Assembly: GCF_000150275.1 (NCBI RefSeq)
Contig: NW_002060945.1
Location: forward strand, 8,825,650 to 8,889,649
DNA length: 64,000 bases
Direction: 5' to 3'
Origin: Trichoplax adhaerens
Lineage: Eukaryota; Placozoa; Uniplacotomia; Trichoplacea; Trichoplacidae
The notes under the pieces are model-generated. The model saw only the letters and a program-made list of their open reading frames with translations, did no database searches and had not been told where the DNA came from. The translations under genes were made by a program, and so were the position numbers. This document shows, in pieces, positions 49,594-61,700 of the stretch (position 1 is the first letter of the stretch; each line of letters starts with the position of its first letter).

Positions 49594-52500
49594 ATGATGG
49601 ATACAGAAACAAGAATCGATTTAGTCAAAGAGGAGAAGGAAACGTCAGATCAAACGGTCATCTTGCAACAATTCCCTCATCAAGTTGGTGGCCATAATTG
49701 TATCCTGATGTACGATCCATTCACCGTTTGTAAGCTTTTGACCATCCTTGAATTATCCTTTTATAAGGAGATTCCTCATTCCTTAGAGCCATTTCTCCCT
49801 AGATACTTAGGTATGAGAGAGTGCGATGTTATGCTATTCATTCAATGCACGCTATCTTGATCAATCAGGATGTTGACAAGGATTGCATACGCTCGTAAGG
49901 GAGATAAAATACCAGCTGTACTGTCAAAGTAGCAAAGCTAGATGGTACAATACTTTATTCGACGTCGATAGGATTGCTTTAGACAGTTACAACCACAATA
50001 GATGATTACAAGTGATTTCAATTCACGATACAAGGCATAGTCGAGTTGGATTTTACATCAATTGCAACAGCTACAACGTTGAATCAGCTTTAAAAGAGTA
50101 CATTGAAGCCTTATTTTATTTCATCAAGCCCGTTGAGACTGGCGCCGAGCTGGTCCCTTATTCTCCCTCCCCCTCCTAAAAAATACAATGCATAGTCATT
50201 ACATACTGTACTGTCTACCATGATGGGACTTGCATGCTTAATGAACTCTACAAATTACTACATTATAAAGCCAGAAATCAATATTATAATATCAACTATT
50301 CAATATTGACTATAGAAGACGTAATTTAGTGGATTGGACATCAATTGTAACCCTTACAATTTTCCTATCACTTCAAAATATTGCAATCAACAATCATTCC
50401 AGCCTAGTTGGCAGCGCAAAATCTACTGTACTAGTATTCTGCAATGGACGAAAAACGTTGCCTATTCAAAATTGTAACGAAATGAACAATGATAACATAG
50501 TACAGTACTCTACATCAGCGCCTTTTTCCACATGATCAAGGCAATGTTTGACCTTGTTTATGGCTCTACAGTAGTTGGAGAGATAGAGGTAGCCCATATT
50601 TATAGTTGAATCAATTTACTGTATTGATTGAAAAAAGATTCTTTTCATGGTTACATTGCCTATATTATTGGATGATTTGTATTTATGGTAAATTTATAGT
50701 TAGTAAAGTATTGTATATTCCTTTCAACTCGGTACTTATCGTACTAGATACAACTCTTAGCCAAACAATTTATCCATTCAAATTGATTTTATTCACTATT
50801 CTATGGCTTAAAAATTGAAAATAAAATAGGATAGTTGTATTGACTGTAGGTCAATTTATCTAGTGTGAGATAGTCCTATTAAAGTGAAACGCTATCGCTA
50901 TATCCTTGAAGATGGACTGTAGAAGGCATGCACTATTCCAAGTCAATATAGTAGAGAGACATTGGATTTCCTGTATTACTATGGATGGCGACATACATAC
51001 TTTAGTGATAGTATTTTAAATTAGGATTGCTAGACGGGTATTAAACTACTGTAATATACGCGTAGTTCATAGAATTATTGTTTCCACCCCTATCAGGAAT
51101 TCCTTGCAAACACTTTCTAATCATTGAATGATAACTTGTATAGCATAGTTGGTTGGTGTACAATCCATGAGATCATTTTACTACACTACTTTCAAAAGTA
51201 GTTTAAGCTGCAATTTTGATAAAACCAAATCTTACTTCTTTTACTTTAGTTACTATTCAATGGTATTCATCATTGGTCATAAATCCATTCTTGCCATTAC
51301 CGATCGCTCAAAGTACAGAATAGACTTAATATAATGAATGTACTATTTTTGCCTATTCTTCTAGGTGTAATAAATGTCCTACTCGAAAATGATGTCGAGG
51401 GGAAAGCCATTTTTCGAGCTTATCGCCTCAGTTCTGATGAGATTGACCATCAAATAATGACTCAAGTTGATACTGACGAAGAAATCAAGTAAATAATTAT
51501 AGTACATAATTTATATCGCTATGAATAATTTAAAAATTCAATGATTGCCTTCTAGGTACCCTAATAGATTAGGTATCAAAGTTATAGAGAAGAGTATAAT
51601 GCTATAGGCTTTTAAGGTCCTAATTATTCAATATCAACATTTTATATCGACACGTATCAATTGTATCTCTTTTAGAAATATAGGAAAGTAATCATTGATC
51701 GTCTTGATTTACTATATAGTGGGTAGTACTTTGAGAGATTAGATTGTATCCTCATAACAATTTCAGCACTAACCCTATAATCTCCGTACAATAAATACAA
51801 TTTACATAGATTGTCATAAAGCGCAAATCAATGTACTTTGTCGTGCAGTTTATAGTACAGGAACTTGACTGCACAATTTGTAACATCAGTGATCGATCAT
51901 CATTACTGCCGAAAGAAATATCTAGTATGAGCATAATTACAGTAGACTATCGATTATATAAATCTTTCAATAATCCGAGTTGTGTCGCCAACGTTTTACA
52001 GCAATAAGATTTTCTATCAATTGCTAAGCACTAAGCCATCACTTGTTAACAACACTAAAATCAACTGATTATATGGTATAATCTAAAGACTGTAATTAAT
52101 GACAAGCTTAATAATGGTCGCTTCTGAGTTGTCTTTATCTTACAATTCGATGCTAATCACTTTTTTCTGTCGTCATTTATAGAGTGAACTTTGCCAAGGC
52201 AAATTCACATGTAAATAATGGGCCTTCCAAGATTCAATCTGAAGGTTAGAAAACGATTGATGTAGTCACAATTATACTTTCTTTTCTCTCGAGTAGTCCC
52301 TGCAATGACATCTAATTATTTTACAATCCCTCATGAATAGAAACGGAAGAATAAAAATTGACTGATATGACTTAATGTAGCAGTTATCTGTTGAGATAGG
52401 ATGATAGATTAATATTCATTTATACGGCATGCATTGCACTCCAGTAGCTTCTGAGTTATTGAATGAAAGAACATAACTTGTATACTACAGTATAACGAAG

Positions 52501-54288
52501 AGAGGTTGAAATTGTCGTTAATGTTTTATGTAGTAGTAGAGTCAAATTTAATAGAACTTAAAAAAATGGTAGATATAAGGTTTTAATTAAAAGAAACTTC
52601 ACAGTATACGCGTATACAATGAATTAAAACTAAATTTTTCTTTGGTTATGTTCCAACCATCGATTCCGGTTTAATTTCTATTCTTCCAATAATATCGCTA
52701 AAACTATTATTTTACATGGATCAAGTAAAGGCTAAAGGCTAATTGTCATATGTTGATTGTTGTCTTTTAATCTTTAGGTCCTATTAGCCCTTGTAACAGT
52801 AAATATTATAGGAAACAAGTTAAAGTGATGAACAATGATGAATCGAAATGTACGCAAATTAATTATCAATTAATGATTCCATTAATGATCAACTTCTAGC
52901 CTCGTATTATTTATCTTAATTTTCTAGTAGAACTATCTCTTCTTAATACATTATCAATCAACGAACTAATTTGTTCCATCAATTTATACTTTTCTCCCTT
53001 GTATCAATAGTATTTATTCTATTAGAGAATGTTGTTCAGCCATTTCGTTGTCCTTGTATACTTGACCTTAAAATTGGAACTTGGAATCAAAAACTGAATA
53101 TACTGAAAAGTCGTTCTGAAGATGAATATAATAAAGTATCAACCATTAGACTTGGTGTTCGCTTAGGTGGAATGCAGGTACAGTTGTAGAATTTGATATA
53201 AATAGCCTATGATTATAAAGTAATCGGGTAAGTCATGTATTTCTCGTAAATATTCTTACTTTATTTATTAATACTAATGATTAACTAATAAATTGATAGT
53301 TATAAATATATCTTATTAATATGCAATGTTCATAACTTCTTGCATGATAAAAACAAAATCAAATTTATTGTATCGACTGTATGTATATACGAGTATACTA
53401 AAAGATCTTAAATTATTAAGAATGCGCAATTATTGGAGGAATTACTTTATTGAAACGAGTACAGTATAAATCGTACGGTAACTGTTTGATTCTTTGTACT
53501 GCCCTTTCACCTTTTACATTGGACTATACTGTACTTTAATGGATTAATATTGGCTATTATTTACTTTGTACTGTCAGATATCTACGTGCTATAATATTAA
53601 ATACCAATTAACTTTATGTATAAAAGAAGAGACATATAAAATAGCTTTAAAATATGTATGCTGATAGAAAATATTACATTAACAGATACTTGTGCAATTT
53701 CAAAGTCAAATCTACATAATTTATAATATTGTACAATGCAATGCGTTTGATTTTCTGCTCTACTATTACGTAGGGCGCTAACTTTTAGATTACTATATCT
53801 TAGATTTATGTCAACTTATTAATTGTCCAACTTATAATCTATTGTAGACCTACAATGTGACCGATAAAAAATTTTCCTACTTTGACAAATACTTTGGTAA
53901 AACATTGGATTTAGTTGGTTTGAAGCGAATGTTATACCAATATTTTGATAATGGCATTACCTTTCAACATGATATTTATAACCAAATGTTGAAAAAGCTA
54001 CAGTTGCTGAGAAAACGAATTGCGCTAGAAGATTGTTTTCGATTTCGATTTCGAGGTTGTTCCATTTTGCTCATTTATGAAGGTTATTGTAATGATAATA
54101 TCAACGGTAACACAAATGTAGATGCACGTTTGATCGATTTTTCTCATACGATATCAAATAAGTTAAACTATAACCCTAATCAGCAACTTAACGGGGAATT
54201 GATAGGTCCTGATAATGACACTCTTAAAGGATTAGATAATTTATTGACATTTTTCATGGAACTCTCTCCATCACCTCAAATTTCTTAA
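49594..54288 (+). CDS. Inositol hexakisphosphate kinase, diverged paralog B
   Basis: A second IP6K-family gene on the opposite strand. The first exon ends at 49810. I chose the ATG at 49594 because the frame upstream to 49417 is open but has no ATG, so an upstream exon remains possible. It reads QQFPHQVGGHNCILMYDPFT, then VCKLL with the conserved Lys. Later exons: 51365-51488 (GVINVLLENDVEGKAIFRAY), 52183-52244, a middle exon starting at about 52779, 53011-53177 (ILLENVVQPFRCPCILDLKIG, then LGVRLGGMQ) and 53848-54288 (YFGKTLDLVGLKRMLYQYFDNG, ILLIYEG, DARLIDFSHT). PxxxDxKxG and the IDF Asp are kept. The segment after the signature reads TWNQKLN instead of TRQHGD. The SSLL motif is changed to CSILL, and the usual GPDxGY is GPDNDT. 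Active or altered kinase; I cannot tell. The middle exon end is uncertain. Confidence 0.87.
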
Positions 54289-55794
54289 TCTGAATGATTT
54301 AAATCAATTTTCTACTTCGAGCATTTTTCAACAACATGCTTATTTAGGGATCATTTTTATCTTTCATTTTAATTGTATTATATAATCCACTAACGTTAAT
54401 ACATGTTATTATTTAGTATTGTCTTTTAAATGTACACATATATCGGAATTATATGCATTGAAATACTCGTATTTATTGAGGAGAAATTGTCATGATTTCA
54501 ATTCTTTCACATGCATCAACTATCAAATATTTTTTAAATTATGTAGTATATTATCGATATAAATAATCACAAATTTATCAAAGATAGAGTAAATTGTACA
54601 TTTTAGTGATTCATGCTATTAAGGTACAGTATATGTTCATGAAATTTTGTTACCAATTTTATATTATAGAATACTAACCCGAAAGGAACAAATACCATAT
54701 ATTAAGTTAACGATGCATACACTATTGCATAATTTAGTTTATAGTTTAACGTCGTAAATTGCCTAATAAGCCACACATTAGGATTTGGGCTGTATCTATC
54801 TTAAATAGGACTATTGTAATAATAATGATTAAACTGGCTGTGATATAGGTCATGAAACGGTCGCTATTTTGATATTTACTGTTATGTAATACTGTTATTA
54901 CGACGGTGATAAACTTACGTAATTATAACATAATTAATCAGATAACCTTTACAAATAATTGATTAATTATACAGTATGATATCTTGTAGTACTATCAGGT
55001 CATTACCAATAATCAACAATAAAAACTGAACTGTTTTCTGTAAAGTATGATGTACGATCAACTTCGGTTTATACTAATAATGCAGCATTTACTGCATACT
55101 TATATATTAATATCATCGAGTCTAACTAGCATTACCATTGACTGAAATTACTACATCTATACTGTATAACTACCTCAATATGATGTTGTAATATGTTTGA
55201 GGGTAATGTAATAATCGTGTAGAATCAGATATTGCATGCCGTATCTGTGATTATTAACTACATTATATACTATAACGTTAGGCCGTCTACAATTTTAAAA
55301 TTACTGCTATCGTTCTATAATGGATAAAATACAATATCGACACAGTTGAGTACTGCAGCGAACAGTTACCATTAGTGGTTACAACGCTTTACAAACACAT
55401 CACTTTAATAGAAATTTCCATTTCAATACTTCACGTGTACTATCACAAATTTTAACATTACAACATAACACATCAATATAATATTACATGCTATCTATAA
55501 AAGAATAGAGACATCGAACTAAGTTCAGCTTAGATTTCAGAAATCTCATTTAGCTCATAATTAAATTAAATCATTACATAAAAGTCGCACGTAGAAAAGC
55601 ATGCTCATTCCTATACGTACAGTATATCATCAGCACAGATGACGATTTGTAATAACTCGAAACAATAATTAGTAGTATAAGTATGATTGTGCTTATTAAA
55701 ATGTTTCTATGTATTTACATCATTCATATAAACATAATTTTTACGGAACAGTGTCAAATTGTTAAAACACCACATATCTAAAATATTTCGGTCC
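54289..55794. other. Intergenic region between convergent IP6K-B and TRRAP
   Basis: About 1.5 kb of AT-rich DNA between facing stop codons. No conserved exon or notable repeat was seen. It should contain both 3' ends. Confidence 0.6.
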
Positions 55795-58700
55795 TCATAG
55801 CCATGGATACCACATCGGATCCATACGACTTAAATTATTCTGATCAGTGGCTGCACGAATAACGGCTGACACCTTACTTTCAGCATTCTCAAAATAAGCC
55901 ATATCTATAACGAAATTTGATAAGGTGTAAACAGTGAAAAAAATAAGAATCTTATTGTTATATTGAAATAATAATATATTAAAAATATGAATAATTATTA
56001 ATTAAACTTTTACTTCGGAGTCGGTTCATGATAGCTTCTACGTTCTTTTCTACAAGTCTTATTAGTTCTTTATTTTCTAATTCTTTAATTTTGTCGCTAT
56101 CCTTGCTGGATAAACGTTTCTAAAACAATTACATTCACGTTAATGGAAGCGTATATTAGAAGGCAATTGTTAAAATTAAACTTATGCACCCCTACTTACC
56201 TTTCTGTGCCATGTCAGTATTTCGTCACGTAAAATGATTCGAAAGGTCGCCTCTAAACTAAATTGTGGTTGAACAAGGCAACGAGATGCAGCAATCATAT
56301 TTGCAGTTAATGGTCCAGAAGAACAGTAAGGTTTGAGGAAATGGTCAATGTTTACAGTTAATCTCATTGGCACTGGTCTTGTATGGTTGAGTAATCCTTT
56401 GCACGTAAAAAGTGTTACACAGTAAATTTCATTTTCGACAATCGATTTCATAGCCAATAGCTTTTCAGAAAATTAAAAAAAAAAATTGAAAACAACATAC
56501 TACCTGTGTCGTCATCTATATTAAAGGTATAGTACATTGCCGAAACATCGCCAGAATCTTGATAAATTTGTAGCATTTCCGGCATTAACGGTGTTAAATG
56601 TAAAGCAAATTCAGCTAATCCCAGTAAGGCAAGTTGGTTCGTAAACTGTAAGGAATTGATAAAAGAAACGATTGAGAAATACAGATACCGTGCATTCCTC
56701 CTTCTGAAATAATTAAATCATAGTCGTAGTAGAGACAACTTACTTGTTTTCTAAACATCCAGTAATCAGTTGCACTAGGGTAAGTTTTAATTGCCCAAGA
56801 TTTGAAGACACGAACAGGTATACATTCGTTTTGAATCTGAATCGAAGAATTTAGATAAAACCTAAAGCATCAACTCTATCTCCTATATAAACTTTTTAAT
56901 ATTCCTATAAAACTAATTCTAACCTCCTGCATAATTTGTTTTAGGTCAGTTGATTTGACGGCTTGACATTTATTCTGAATGCTCGCAATACTTTCATAGT
57001 AATGAATAACTGGTAGGGACGGATCTTGTTTTATGTTTCCACAGTACTATATTCATGATAAATTGATAATAAAAGTAAACTATTACCTGTACATATCAAC
57101 TATTAAAATAGCCTATTGCAAGTATATTTTGTGGCTTACTCGCTTGTAGATATCATATAATGAAATTATAGAAGTATTGTCCTATATTGAATTAAAACAC
57201 AAAGAAATGTTAATACATAATAAAACAATAAAGTCACAAACTTACGTACAGAATGTATAGTAAACTCAGTTTGAACTATCGTAGCTAAAGTTTTGATATA
57301 CTCGTTCATGATGAACTGATCCAATTACAGAATTACGTTTATAATCTGCCATTAAATATATGGTATTGGTTTGTGCTACTTGCTAGAAAAAGTAACTTAT
57401 ATTGGTGCACAGGCAGGCTATAATAACAAGTTAAAATAATTCAGCAACAATAACTACCATAATATTAAATGCTACTTACTTCAATCAATCTCATTTGAGG
57501 AGATATTGCAACCACCCGTGGCACAGTATACATTAAATGTCGCTTGCTAACCTCCTAGAAATAAACATACCATTTAAGTCATAAGTTAATTATTTAAAAA
57601 TTATGTAAAGCTAACCTTTCTCTTTTCAAAATAGCGATTAAGTAATCTAAGTAATTGAAGTAATCGCTCTTCACGTCGGGATTCAACGGGGTTAATATCG
57701 TTAACAACTAAATAGGGATAAACCTGTAAAAAATTTTGTATAGATAAGAATTAGTAAAATCATAATACTATGCCTAAAATGTTCTGTTTTACCTTTCCAT
57801 TATGTCCACGTATATACAATCGCCTAGCGATGCAATTGTCTTTATGTACAATTTCTACTCTAGGCATAAATCTTGCTATTCTTATAAAGTATCCACTAGA
57901 ATTCTGATAAATCAAAATCAAATAACAGTCAGTTGAACTTCCATGCTGCAGTCATGTAAAAATCGCCTTACTCTAGGAAGTAACGATTCCCCTGGTAACT
58001 CTACATCAGCAGTGGCAAGCGAATAGTTACTTAAGAAGCGACATCTATCTTCTATTAAAAAGTAACTAAAATGGAAGAAAAACACGGTTAACGTCCTGCC
58101 GTACGCCTGATAACGTAGATCTATTGCGACAAACCTAGGAAGCATCTTAGATTTAGCTTCAAGAACTTTTATCCATCTCTTTAATTTAGAGATGATCGGG
58201 TGCAACTTCTTTGAGCCGGCGATACTAAAATTGATCACAACTAGTTTAATTCACCGATATAACTGAATGAAAAGGTAAAATGGTAGTAATATTGACCAAC
58301 TAGCATTTTAGTACCTGAAATCGAAATCTGCGGAGAATTGACCACGTATTTTCTGAAAGTTAGGATCCTGAGCAGTCACCTGAGCCCTTCGCGCCAAAGT
58401 TTCTGAAGCAGCCGTTGAAAAGACGGACGATAAACTAGATACAGTTTCATGAGCCAACCCAAAATTGTCCACAAGTTTTTTGATAGAATTAATAATTTCT
58501 GAAGAAGCGTGCGATTTTCCAACTAAATAGGTAAATCATCATATATTAGTTGTAGCACCCTAATATATGATAACAACATTATTAATACGTCAACGCACCA
58601 TGTGATCTACTGTTGAACGCTGCTTCCATACACGCTTTCAATATTAAGCGAAGTTGTTTTAAAACTTCCTCATTCCAACCTTCACGAAACCAAACCATCT

Positions 58701-61700
58701 ATTGCAAAGAAGTTCAAATGAAAATAATTTAGTACATATAACTGAATACGAACGCAAAATGATCTAATCGAAGTTACTTGATCCACGATGCCTTCTAAAG
58801 CAGCCAATAGAGTTGGATGCAAATCTCGCAATACATGCATAACTTTATTACATCTTGCCATAGCAGTAGTTATTCTTGTTTGATCGGGGTTTTCAGCTAC
58901 AGATTAATTGAATAAAGATAATAAACAACAAAGAATTGATTTCTAGATGCATAAAGTCCCTTACTTGGTTTATCTAATTTGTTAGATTTTGTGGCATCAG
59001 CTCCCAGAGATTTTTTATCAGCTTGTGAGTGAACACGAGTATCATCTACGGTAACATCAGTTACAATATTACATTCTACTTGACACGGCAATCATGAGTA
59101 TTTATATATCCGTATAACATCATAGTATTTGAGAAACAATTATTTAAATATGCAATTACCTTTCTCTTTACTACTCTCGGACTTAGATGTAGTAGACGCT
59201 GCAGAAATACCTGCACTATTTTTTTTTGCAACTTCTTTTTCGTTAGAGGCTGTACTATTGCTCGATGCTAAATTACAAATTAAATCTTGGACTGGGTTTG
59301 ATTTTGCTTCAGAAGACAAAATATCGTCAGTTTGACCAGTAGTTTTTAATTCGGTATTTGATAGAGTGACAGCATTAGCTCCTCGTTCTTGTTGATAGTT
59401 AGGGATTGTGGATTCATTGTCATCGGAGGGATTACTAGATTCTGTAGTGCTTTTCTTCTCAACATTGCCTGTAGAAGAACTTTGATTATCCTTTACTTCA
59501 GTCTTTTGCAATTCTGTTTGATTCAGTTTTATGGTCAAAAATAGTGTCCTTAAGCAAAAGTAAACAGCTTGGGGATAAATACGGCCAATTGCAGTAGCCA
59601 AATGAACGACACTGCCTCCTTCCAATCTTCCGAGATAAGATAAAATCTGTGGTACCCATGGCAGCCATTGATTAGGAGGGATGGAACAACAATATCTTTC
59701 GAATGCTTCCGCCAATGTCCGTTTCCCGTCATCAAAGCTTAACAACCATAACGTTTTAGCTAAATGTTCTCTATGCTTTGAAGCATTCTGTTGCCGACAA
59801 GCTTGTAAATAGCAAGTTACAGCTGATGCACCAGCCTGCATACTCTTTTTCTGCATAAATACTTCTTCAAGGTAAGCAGCCCATAGTGCCCAAGCCTTAA
59901 TCAGATTATCATGCAGTTGCACAGCAGATGAAAATGATACATTTGCATCATCAGATCGACCAACTTTAGCTAAAAAGATGCCTTTTAGAGCAAAAAATTC
60001 TGCCTGCATTTCCTTAGAAAAATATCGTAAATTTGTCGACTCAATTACTTCTAAGCCCTCCTGCAATTCTTGTTTTCCCATTACACCAGCCATTTGTAGA
60101 TAACATTTAATCTGTTGTCGAATTTTCTGAAAGCAATCAAATATCGGCACAGATGGTATTGTGTGAATTCTACTTAATGTATCTAAACATACACCACATA
60201 AATCTTGTTTTCTAGCAACCTCAGCATACGATATTATCGAAGTTGCAGTCGCGTGAACACCTAACATCGCATGACTTGCATGACCTTCAACATGAGTAGA
60301 GTTATCGTAAGCTTTTATAATAGCTTGATATAGATGATGTCTCCAGAGAAAAACATCATTCCAGTGAGATAAATCATCCGATCTTAAGGGAAGTCGATTT
60401 CTCCACGTCTTGATGACAGCTTTCATATCATGCACGCTACTGTTCCTACCAACATTAGACGATTGTAGACTACTGTGAATCTGACCGGCTTCTTGCAATT
60501 CAACAATTAATTGTGCAGCTTGCAAGATTGGTATATGAGCGTAAGAAACCAATTTGGGTAGGTGTCGCCATTGCCTTATAGCTTGGGTGGCGGCAAAATC
60601 TACGAATTTTTCAACAAGTGATACATGGGGATCTTCTGATTGGCAAACTGCAATGTAACCACGATATAAATTTAATTTATAGGCAAACGTTTCCGGACAA
60701 TTGACTTCAACTTGATTTAATGCTTCTTTCATCGCGGCCCAGTCAGGTACACGCCAAGCACTTTCTAAAACAAGTAAGGGATTAGGGTGTTGCTTCATTT
60801 TTCCAAAATCGAGTAACAAATCCCATTGGCCTAACTCCTTTGAACATTTAATCCAATGCTCTTCCCATAACTGATACACTGAAAACATTTCGTTGGAAAT
60901 GCTAGTGAGAGCATAATCTTCCCTAGATTTAGCCATAGCTATTTCAAAGGTAGTTTGAGCTTGCTCGTAAAGGCCATGCTGTTCGTAGCTCAAAGCAATT
61001 TTTGTCTTAGGATTCTTACATCTCTTCGTCCAAAGGCCGGTAAATAGATCTTCCTCTTTTAGTGAAGCGTACATCGCTGAGAGCGAATCCAATGCTTCAT
61101 GGTGCGATGATTCAAATAGCGTAGATTCAGATGTTGGAGCACTCTGGGAATTCTGATTGTACTTAGATTGAGCAACGTCCTCTTCAATAGTTAAAACTGC
61201 ACGGTGCCAAGCATTATGGGCTTTGCCAAGATATCTTAGGACGCAGGGTCTTAGTTTAATGGGCGGCTTACAGTGACATAAACTTTCCAGGAAAGTATTA
61301 ATAGCGCTACGACTTAAATTTCTCTGAATTACATGGCTACCGCTACAAAGGAATGGACCCATTTCTATACTTAGTTGCTGTTGCTGCGGGCGATTTAACA
61401 GTTGCCATATTTGAGGCAAGATGGTTATCCAAACATCATGGGATAATTCAGAATCGTAATGGCACAGCTGTATTAAGGAATCTAATAGAGCACTAATCTG
61501 ATAGCGTCGCAATGATTCTAGAAACTTTGACTGTTTATCACTTAAGTCCTCAACAATCTTCCCTCCATCAGCTTCATTTGTGGTACTTTCATGAGAGTTG
61601 GCATCTACATCCATCGATTCTTCCGGTGCCGTTGTTTTCTCTATATTATCCAGGCTGTCCTTTGAGGCAAGCGAAGCTGTAGGATTTTTACCAGCATCGT

